The translations under genes were made by a program, and so were the position numbers. The notes under the pieces are model-generated. The model had not been told where the DNA came from. It saw nothing but the letters and a program-made list of their open reading frames with translations, and made no database searches. A stretch of 64,000 bases of DNA from Mya arenaria (taxonomy: Eukaryota; Mollusca; Bivalvia; Myida; Myidae): NCBI RefSeq assembly GCF_026914265.1, contig NC_069127.1, positions 19,771,045 through 19,835,044 on the forward strand, written 5' to 3'. Below, piece after piece: positions 50,188 to 61,300 of this stretch (positions within the stretch are counted from its first letter, which is position 1; every line of letters begins with the position of its first letter).

Positions 50188-50460
50188 ACGAATGCAAAAG
50201 CATTTAACTTTAACTAAAGCTGGTGAAGAAGACACCAAACGAGCTCAATAGCGTTCCGTTTTATGCCAGTACTGTCAGCGAATCTAATAGCGTCTGACAA
50301 AATCGAATCGGACGTAGAAATATGTTCAATATATGATAACAAACCTTTGTATAACTAAACAAAATCTGGAGATTACTACAGTCACATACAGCGACATGGA
50401 ACAGACATATTTCCGAAATAAACTTGTGCAATTGTGTAAAAAAGGCAAACAAGGAAATCC
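50188..50460 (+). pseudogene. decayed copy of the tyrosine-rich tail exon
   Basis: After the same TGACAG acceptor context, the sequence is alignable to the tail exon at 42256. SIYDNKPLYN, GDYYSHIQRH and TDIFPK stand for STYDINPLYD, ENYYNHVRRN and TDIYPE. In-frame stops interrupt it (TAG near 50248, and two TAA). It marks the 3' end of a second, dead receptor copy. Confidence 0.75.
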
Positions 50461-51446
50461 CGACATTATCTCGATTAAAGTTTTCTGGCCTCATTTTTAC
50501 AGCTCAGTCACGATTAACAATTTAATACACTACACGTATTGTAGACCAGAACTAAACGATAAAACCCCCTAAGTTTACACTTTCAACCGTTCATTTGTGG
50601 TATCCAACTTCGCAGTTCAGTTTTTCAAATGCAGCCTTCAATACTGTTATGGTTCAAACACGTTTACATAATTAACGAAGATTCACATTGGTCAATGCCA
50701 ATTAAAGTGTATAATGTCGATTGTCCTATAGTATCAATATATACCTTTTGTAAATAAATACAACTAGTCCACACTTATGCGTGCTATTATATAACCACTA
50801 GCATCTGAAAACCAGAACAAGACAAAGACTTTTATTACATATTTGTTTACACCCTTATTTTGTGGAAACGTTAATGGATACAATATTTTAATTTAACACT
50901 GCATCGTAAGTCTACAAATATTTCGTATAAACAACGGCAATAATAAGTATCATTAAATATGTACTAGTTGATTACCGTTGTAAGTTGTTAAATCCTCACG
51001 AGACCGAGAAGTCGTGGGTTGTGGTGTGGACCTGACATACAACATTATTATACAGTTTCATTCATTGTATGGTGGAGGTAATTTGTGAAAATTTAAAATT
51101 GCTTTTACGGAATTACACTGACGACAATATCTAATGGATTCATGAACTGAAATACTTTGCAACAGAGATATATAAGTCGCAAGGCTAAAAGAGGTTTTAA
51201 TTTAGCTCACCAGTTTTCTAACAAAAGTAAATTAGTATATATAATACATCAATATTACCTTGATTACTTAAAACGCCTTTTATCAGAACATTATAGAATT
51301 AAACAAATCATCACAATAAGTAATATCATTTACTCTAAATATGTATTTGCACTTCATCAACGTAATACTCAGAATAACGCTTAGTATTTGTCCTCAGTAT
51401 TTTACGTCGTAGTGATATAATCTCAATATAGTCTCAATAATTAGAA

Positions 51447-51721
51447 CTAAGCATATGCATGCATTTCTTCTATACAATAAGTAGGATAACGATCGGCTTT
51501 TTTCCTATTATTTGTTTCGCCGTAGTGTATTTCATACTGACAGAGACCATCACGGTCATTAGACTTAAGTATATGCATTTTGTTAACACCATACCTAGGA
51601 TAGCGGTTGTCCTTTTTCCTGTTCATTTTGCGTCTTAGTGTTACTATGGTTACATAGGAAATCACGACAATCATTAAGAACGCAGTTCCTCCAAATACAG
51701 ATCCCATGATTATTGCCCGAT
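51447..51721 (-). CDS. transmembrane and cytoplasmic tail exon, 3' end of the EGF-SEA gene
   Basis: An acceptor (ACATATTTCAG) opens in phase 1 with [12 protein letters not shown], then a helix [17 protein letters not shown] and a basic stop-transfer RRKMNRKK. The tail is about 55 residues. It holds the same motif twice, RKK-x-[ND]-RYP-x-Y-x4-MH, separated by 114 bp, so it arose by internal duplication. A third, non-coding copy lies just past the stop. The tyrosines may be signalling or sorting sites. That is inference. Confidence 0.85.
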
Positions 51722-54700
51722 CTGAAATATGTAATCAAGGTATCTGATATACAATTATGGGAATATTGTTTTCTGGTAAGCATATCATTTGAAAGGGCTT
51801 AATTGTAAAAACATAATATGTAAATTGTTTACTGTTACAATTATTCCAAGCTGTTTTGGCCTTCAAAGATGATTAATACAATTCGTTTTACATTCAAATG
51901 CAATTGAACTAAAGAACATAAACAAGAAATACAAAAACATACATCTGTGTATTAAGACATGTTTTTCATATTAGTAATTAGCAACCAATATATTATCAAG
52001 TGATACCAAAATTATGTAACATCACCAGGCATTCTAAGTTAAGCACTATTGCAAAAACATAAGTTTGATATGACAAATCATACTTTAACTGTAATAAGCT
52101 ATATTCAAACAGTTAAAATTAACTATGCATTTTAAACATTTAATGAAAACAACAATGATGTGATTATGCAAGTTTCTAACTTACACAATGGTTTTATGTT
52201 ATACTTTTAGTGTTGATAATGTTTCCCATTGGTTGAAAACAAAGTTTTTTGAAACCCAATGTCCTCAAGTTTATACCAATGTCCAACATTGTAATGCAAT
52301 AAAAGAAGGAAACAATTACACACTCAGATACAATGGTAAATAAGTCTAAGAGATGCTTGTCTCAGACATCAGAAAAGCATCGTGGAGTCCATTTAACCTG
52401 TGTCTTGGGTCATAGACTGAAATAGCAACTTTTCGATGCGAACTTAGCAACGTTTATGATGATTTCATAACCAATGGCTGCCACATAAATTGCCACTAAC
52501 TACTTCACTGTGTAATGATGCGTCACTTTTTCAACCGTTTGAAATACCTTTTAAAGCTCTAAAAATTTAAGTATTACCATTTCGATTATCCTCGCTGAAA
52601 TGTATAAAGAAAAACATCAAAATAAAAGCACAACAAACTGCAATTATCAAGGCTTTAAAAATGTTCGTGTTGTGATAAACGTATCAGTTTTGAAATCAAA
52701 ATGGGTTTTTTCATTCTCTCTTTAACAGTTTTTACCAGCATTTGACGCGATCCTCCTCAACGCAACATTTGTAGCCCATGTCACAATTCCCGAACATATT
52801 TTGGTAAAACTGGCATTTATCGTCTGTATAGACCGATGACTCTGAAAATATATGGAATTGTAGTTATAAGCTAATAACAGAAAAGTTATTCATGCCTTAT
52901 AAGACAATAGGTAGGCTATATCAACTCGTTTATTTGTGTTTTCTGTGCATAAAAAAACAAATATAACAATAATAGTATAAATTCCAAGTCTGACCAAACA
53001 AACGTTACGCATTTAAACAATTATAGGGATTGGGTCGCGCGTTTTGCCAACAACAGAACAGGTTCGTTCAAAAACGTAAATTTAAATACCAAGCAAAGCG
53101 TGAAGCTTTATCTGTAAAAAATATTTTTCTTCAAGCGACAGAACAATTTAATATTTGGTATCAGTATGCTCAAATCATTTTCTATAACAAAAACCAGCTT
53201 AAATACTTAATTAAACAACCTAACTCATTGCTTTAAAACCCCTTACTTAAAAGTGCGTGTTATACAAATAAAACATTCACACGGAACATTTAATATGCGT
53301 CCTTGGACGCTAATCGGAATTTTGAACTTTTTATTGAACTACCATAGTGAAACCAAGCCTTAAATTTAATTTAAATAAGAGTCACAATTCTCAGCGGTTT
53401 TCTGAAGATCATGTTCATTTATCTATTTAAATACACATTTATAAACGCACTGTAAAATTGGCAAAATAAATCAAAATTTGACATTAGGGCGTACTACCTG
53501 CAGATACATGCACCATATCGCCATCAAATTCTAAAGTATCTCCCCGTGCCAGTTGCAAAAATGCATTTGCAGCTTCACTTTGTAATTTATCCTCTTCTTC
53601 AAATGTTGCGTTCATGCAAACGGTATAATTCACATAAAGACGTCCTCTTTTCCTGAAAGATATTACCAGAGATATGGCAGTTCACTATATATATATTGGC
53701 TTACTAAGTGATATCTTCACATATTATCGTGAACAGGTGGATTTATTAAAAAAAATGATTTTTACTCTCCAATCAAATATTTATGCGAAAAGCTACAGAA
53801 ACAAGCTCAGTAGCAAAAAGTTTAAACATAAGCCCGGTTTAAAAATAACCCAACCTTATTACCTAACCCAATAAATAATTTAACTTGATGTACGATGTAT
53901 AAATATATGGAAACAGTTTTATTAAAGCCTACACAATTATGGTTACCAACCTGATATCACAAATCTTTATTTCGACAGGAAAGTTGGTATATCTCTTCAT
54001 GTATGAAAGAAGCTGAAAATAATATATATTGCTGTCACATGTAGCATGCCCTTCGCCATTTGGCAATATATTTACAGTGATAGGTTTATGTATTATTTCG
54101 TAGATTTTTCACATTTTCAATATATCAGAGAAAATTAAACACTGGTATTAAAACGAGGCATTGCGTTTAAAAAAACCTATTACTACCAATCGCCAAACAA
54201 TGTTTAATCTTAATCACCAATCATTAAACTCACAGAATCTGTTAGTTTTCTTGCAGTTTGTCTGTATGTAGAACCGATATCCAGATTAACAGTCTCGTCA
54301 AAAGTAATATTGAGCAATGATGTTAATGTGACAGCAACCGTGCAATCTGAAAAGGAAAATGCGCATGTATGATGGATAAGTTCTTGGAAAGTACAAAATA
54401 TATGGTAAGTATAAAAACAGGCTCGGTTTGATTGAAACTGTTTCATTGGCATAAATGGTAAGTGCTATTTTGTCAACGCTCTCTTGCACACAGTTGAGTA
54501 GTAGTGCTCGAATTTCTAAAGCAATATATACATAAAGCATTTGTTGAGGAGTATATTATGAACACACGAACCGCGAGTTAACACTATATCTTTAGTAGGA
54601 AAAGTGTGTTTAAATGTTTAAATGTAATTAAAAATAATTTCTAGTTAAAGGAAATCATTATTAAACGTACCTGTGACATTTTGATTACAATCTACATCAA

Positions 54701-55261
54701 AGCTAGTATCTGAAAAAATATTAAGCTGAAATTTAGAATGTATTTAAAAACGATCTGCTGTGGTATTAAACATTCTCATTTATATATGTACATTCTTCTT
54801 TAGTCATTATAAGGACAAACGTATTATCATGTGCATACGGTACTACAGTTAATCATATAATACACGTGTATCTGCATCTATGATAGTACAATGTTGAATA
54901 ACCTTTGACGCAATTGTTGAATAAGTCTAACTTATAGCCTCGTTTGCAGCCGCATGAGAAGTTACCCTCTGTATTGTGGCAACCTTTCAGTTGATCGTCT
55001 CCACATATTGTTTGAACTTTACATTCGTTGACATCAACGTTGCATGAAATTCCACCCCAGAACTTGTTACAAAAGCAAGTTCCATCCTTTTCGTCACATG
55101 ACTGATTGCTATCAGCACTGTTTGTTGTGTTGCATTCACATATATTTGCACAATCGAGGCCGTATGTATTATTGATGCACCCTGCACATAATTGTATAAG
55201 AGTATTCGTAAAGACAAATGAAATTTATCGACTTTTTATAGCTATAAAACTTATTCAAGTT

Positions 55262-55297
<36 letters not shown>

Positions 55298-55308
55298 ATC
55301 TATATATA

Positions 55309-55342
<34 letters not shown>

Positions 55343-58300
55343 TATATATATATATATAGATATATATATATTTAGAAATAAATGTGAAAAGTTTCAGAGT
55401 GAAATCAGTGTACAAAAATATGATAAACAAGTTAAATAGATTTGCGCAAATAGTTTAGTAAGTTCAGAGTAAGTGGAGAAATATTTTGCTGAATAATTCG
55501 ACAGAGGATTACGTCATTAGCAAGTTAAATATTACATAAACATCCGTTAATCTAAACCAGATATCATGCATTACACAGTGTTTACATTGAAGGAATACAT
55601 ATTAATACAGGTAAAAAGTTATTATATGAGCTAATAAAACAATGAAAGAGTATAAGCATGAACATATAACCTGAAAAAGTAATATATGCTTACGGTCGCA
55701 TGTTGCCGACTCAGTTTTACGATGAAATCCCTATAATATGGATAAAATGGCCGTTTACACCGATATCAGAAATGTTCTAGTATACAGGTTTTAAAGCATG
55801 CATCTAGAAAAGTACATTTTCTTTCCATATTGTGTTACAAAGAATTAAATAGAACAAAATCAGCAGTTGTTATGCTAAATGCAATGGCCATGGTTAAAAT
55901 TAATGGTAACTTGTAGTCTATGTCTTATATAAGGAAACATGAAGAATCAATTTGTCAACTATTTATGTACAGCTATTAATTTTAATCCATTATATAATAA
56001 AATTCATGGTACCATTTTGCAATTACATTGCCCATCAATATGATCACACGAAAACTGCTTCTCGTCTTCAAAGCATTCACAACGTCGACGGCATGCCTCA
56101 CCGAAATAATTTCGATCACATTCTAATTCGAATTAACACCCATATATTTTAAAATTCATTTTTAAACATTTAAAAAAATCATTTAGTCTGTTTATAATGA
56201 ATATAATTATAATTTTCATTATAAATACCTTTTGTTAGAATGCATTTATCAGGAAATTATAAAGCATGCGTAGTCTAGTTTTATTGTTTTGTTACGCAAT
56301 GATCGTTCTTTAAGAGATTACTGGGCCTTTCATTCATATATGGGTGACTAGCGGGCTTGTCCCTTGAGTTTGTTGAATTGAAAGGACGAAGAAATACACA
56401 ATAAATGGTACCAGAAATAAAGTCTGCTTAAACGGAAACTCAAGTACAAAGGTGTTGAACATAAACATAAAATTGTACTTACTTGCGCATAGTCCGCCAC
56501 CGGTTTTCTGGTACCCCGTGTGACAATCGCATAAAAAACCTCCATCTTTATTTCTACATGAAGAATTTTCTGAACATGTGTGCGTACCGAGATTACATTC
56601 GTCAACGTCTTTCGAACAATCGTCACCGGTCCATCCTTGTTTGCACGTACAAGTTCCAGCAGCGTTCTCACAAGTGAATGTGTTTTCGGCTTTACAGTTG
56701 CAAGTTGAATTGCAGTTTACACCAAAAGTGCCTTTTTCACACGCTTTTGGATAACATAATAACATTATTATTTAGTTCAAAGTATGCTCAATCATTGTAT
56801 TTGAATTAATAATAAATCGTGTTAAGGTGTTATGAATCACTGTTCATTATGTTTTCTCGAGAACGTGAGTAAGCATGGTGCTGGTGAGGCGAACTCTTTT
56901 ATATTAAACTTTATGAATGTCGACAAGATCTTAAAATACGTTAGTTTTTACAAAATATTTTTTTTAACAACAAACATGAACAAATAACAAAAAACAACAT
57001 AATAATATTAATAATTTATTCATACACAGACAATTGTAATAACTTATCGTTAATAATTGATATAATTGAAATACTTGTACCATAACCAAAATAATGTCAT
57101 TACAATTACATACCTTCACATGATCTCCCATCGTTTGAAAGGTGGAATCCATCTTCACACAGACATTCATATCCTCCTGGGTTATCTTGGCATGTGTGAG
57201 CACAGTAACCATTTTCGTCATTGCATTCGTTCACATCTGTAAATAATAATGGTTATTTAAATGTAGCAATGTGTTTTTAACATGCTTCCAACAAAGGATA
57301 TCCGGTATTATTTTGTTTTAATATGTATCCCATTAAGCTGAAAACATATTCAGAAAAAAGACATATTTAAAGAATTTTGTGAATTTCATTTTCATAACAA
57401 ACCCGCGTTAATTACATTAAAATATTGCCAACTTTTCAAAGATACATACATTACGACATGTTTCAGCCTATATAAGTCAAATATGGCAGACCTACAGCTT
57501 GTTAAGGCTTACACTAGTATTTATATTACCATGACTACTATAAATATTGACATGCATATTTTACTTCGAAAATGTATTCATACTTATGCAGGCATTAGTT
57601 GCTATCTGTACATATCCTCTCTTACAAATACATTTAGTTATGTCGGCATTTCGTGTACAGATTGAATTTTCCGGACAGTTTTTAGCTTCAGCAGAATCAC
57701 ATTCTATCTCGGCTGAAATAAAATAGGGATATGATTGTTAATGGTCCTCAAATTGTATTTCCAACAAAAAAAATCTAAAATAATATAGTTTGAATCAAGT
57801 CTAACATATAATTTAAAAATTGCAAACACGAACATACTCACATGTATCATGTTAACCAAACAGTACCTGCTAAATATTATTTACCTAGACAAGAATGCCG
57901 GTCAGTTAGATCAAGCACTAGCCCTTCTTTACACGTGCATATATATCCTCCCTGAGTGTTTTGGCAATTTTGGTCACATTGGTGAAATCCTGATTGGCAT
58001 TCATCGACATCTGAAGAGAATACAATTTACAAAATCATCTACGAGCATAAAATATTAACACTAACATAAATGTCTAGCCTAATCATTATAATGATTACTG
58101 TGTATTCTAGTTCATATGAATGTTCTCTGAAAATAAAATGTGATGAAATCAATCGTTGGTTGAGACAAAACACAAACAGAAATGACGCACTACAGTAAAA
58201 AGTTTGGCAAAATACCGTTTTGGGCAAACCTATTGACAATAAATACTGGTTCGTAGGATATGCTGAAATATTTTTCAGCAGCATAACACATATTCAAGGT

Positions 58301-61300
58301 GTAAACATAAGAATAACAGTTGGCAGAAATTCCATTGAAACACAAACATGGAAATTATCAAATTAACCCTCCTTACTTAAATGATGTTTTAAAAGCTATA
58401 TTTACATTTTCTCCTATGTGAACGTACCTGAACACCCTCCAGTTGTAACATTTGACATATATCCTTTGTAACAAGTGCATTCGTATTCACCGCCGGTATT
58501 GTGACATGCTTGTTCGCACGTATTCAGTGAAGCGTCCAGACATTCATTGATATCTGCCAAACATAACATAAAACATGTTACGAATAAAGATGCGTTTCCC
58601 GCTCTTTAGTATCATTTCAATTTGTACGGGCCAAGTGTCTTAAATTTAAAAATGCTGAAGTGTTTGATATTAATGTGAATGACCTCCAAATAGAAGATTT
58701 GGTTTCGAACAAAAACCACGGATATCGAAAACAATTAAACACGGTACACAATGGAAACAACTTTCATTCGTATTTCAATAAATGAATTTTAGTACAACTC
58801 CTCGACTGACCATCGCATCTGTCCTCTGTCCTAACAAACCCAGAGTGACAATGACAAAGAAAGCTGCCAAGCGTGTTTACACACTCAAAGTTTGTGGGAC
58901 ACAAGTCTTCATTGTCACATTCGTCGAGGTCAATGTCACACTGATCACCAGCCCAACCTTCACTGCAGTTACAACCTACAATTTACGACAAAAACATGTA
59001 TGGCATTGATATTGTAAAACCGAAATAAAAACTAACAAACTTAACAATCCAAATAAGAAGTGTTAATTACAGAAGTACATGTTTGCTGCTAGCATATATG
59101 TGCCATGAATGATTTTATAAAAATACTCATTTGTTTTTAGTAGGAAACAAAAAGGTAAAGCCAGGAAAGCTCGGTTAAAAAGCGGTCATTATATGTTCAA
59201 CATGATTACAAAGCTTCCTACTATGTGTCATTGTTTGAATCTAAAAGTAATGGATTTATAGGTATTGAACGAGCGGAAGAGTTTTCAATTTTGAATAAAT
59301 TCGATTGCTAAACCAGCCTTGTGTTTTATCACATGTTCCATGTAAACAGCTGCAAGTTTGCTCACAATTATTTCCAAAGTGGTATTGATCACATTCTGTA
59401 AAATATAACCATGATACAAGTAAACGTAAATGAGGAGTACACATACATCTTAACAGTCTAATAAAGTGAGTATGATGCTCATGTAACGCAGAAAACAGGC
59501 ACATGTACAAAATTTAAAATTTGAAGTGGACAGTGCTGCAGTTATATATAGCATTATCTGAAATCATACGATAACGGTCTCGCATTTAGCGTTCAAAATA
59601 CATCTTGTTTACGCACGTCTCAAATGTGAAATATCACGAAAAAATTATATAAAATCTAAAATCTTACAACAAGCACTCTTACCGTCACACTGCCGACCAT
59701 CATGGGAGAGTTTGAATCCTGGTGTACACTTACAATTATACGAACCCGGAACGTTAATGCAATTCTCTTTTGGCTGACATTCGTTTAAAGTCTCGTTATC
59801 GCATTCGTTTATATCTGAAAGTTTTCATAAAACTTGCATTTTAAGTAGGTTAACAGTTTGATGCTGAATAATATATCCAGGAGACCTGAAACATAATCCT
59901 TTTGGTAAGAACTTAGCACTGTTTAATTAAGCTTTTTCATACTAACATTGAGTGAAGCAAGGCCGCTAACAACGGATAAAATGACGTTGTCTTCCATAAG
60001 CTGTATTCACCATGATCTCGATAAACAAGGAATTAGTAAACGAAACTAAAAAACCAAAAAAAACGCACATGTTTTGCATTAAATAGGCTTTTTAACAACA
60101 CGTTTTAAATAATTGTATTATGGTAAGTTTAAATTTACCTTTACATGTTTGTAAGTCTTCATCAATGTAAAAGCCAAAGTTACATTTACATTCGGCTTTT
60201 CTTTCCTCAACGACACAATAGTGAGAGCAGTTTAGATAACTTAATTGTAAGCATGGGTTCTGAACTGAAATGGAAATTATTGACACAACAATAAAATGCA
60301 TTGGTTATAAATGAATCGTTTTCGCATTATCAGATCAAGAGTATATGCATGTTTTTGATAATGTTGGAAAACAAGATATCAATGAAACATTTGGTTAAAT
60401 TCAATGCACAGACATCAAGAAGCCAGTAAAAAGTAAAAGACGTCCCAAAGCAGACGAAAACAACACACGAAAAATCGTGTTTTTGTACTATCGATAAGAA
60501 GCCTTATTAAAACCATTGTGTATAAGTCCCTTACCTTCCAGGCATGATTTTCGGTCTTCGGCTAGGGTATAACCATAATAACAATAGCAGTTGAAACGCC
60601 CAGGAAAATTTTCACACATCTGTTGGCATCCGCTAATTCCGAGATTACATTCATCGACGTCTAAAGAAGAAAAACATAAATCATAAATCCATATTGAACA
60701 GCATATTGATACTAGGTTTTAATTATTAAATTTATCACTTGCATAAGAATATTCGATTCTACACAGATATCAAACTATGTCGCATATTTAATACTACATA
60801 AATCTTATTGTTTTTTTTTCATTTCAAACACTTATATTCGACTCTCTTCGCTGAACAGATGTCGGAGGGCATTTCGGTTCAAATATCTTCAGCAAACACT
60901 ACCAATACAACATCAAAAACATATTTTTTAAACGAATGTGTAATATTTTTAGCATTTTTCCCGTGCCCAAAATGAAACATACCTTTACAGTCTTTTTCCG
61001 ACCGAACAAAGCCTTCCATGCAAGCACATATATAGCCCCCTGCAGTATTGCTGCATAGCATATTTTGTCCGCATCCGTTAAGTAAAGGATTTGTGCACTC
61101 ATCTACGTCTGAAATATTTCATTTACACAAATGTATGTGGCGAGTTGACATAATTACAGTTATAACTACGCAGCTAACGTCTTATTACGTAAATATTCTT
61201 AACGATTGCCTATACTATCTTCTGGAATAAACAATAAAAGGCAACCCCGCTTCGCATAGCGTGAACTTATATCTGATAAAATAACAGTCAAATGATCAAA

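Noticed and set aside
55106..55375. Plus-strand frame with Tyr-Ile repeats
   Set aside because: Its second half is the TA/TATC repeat and its first half is antisense to a real EGF exon.
56348..56671. Alternative-frame minus-strand frame with basic, cysteine-poor protein
   Set aside because: It is a shadow of the double EGF exon at 56483-56743, whose frame has proper cysteine spacing.
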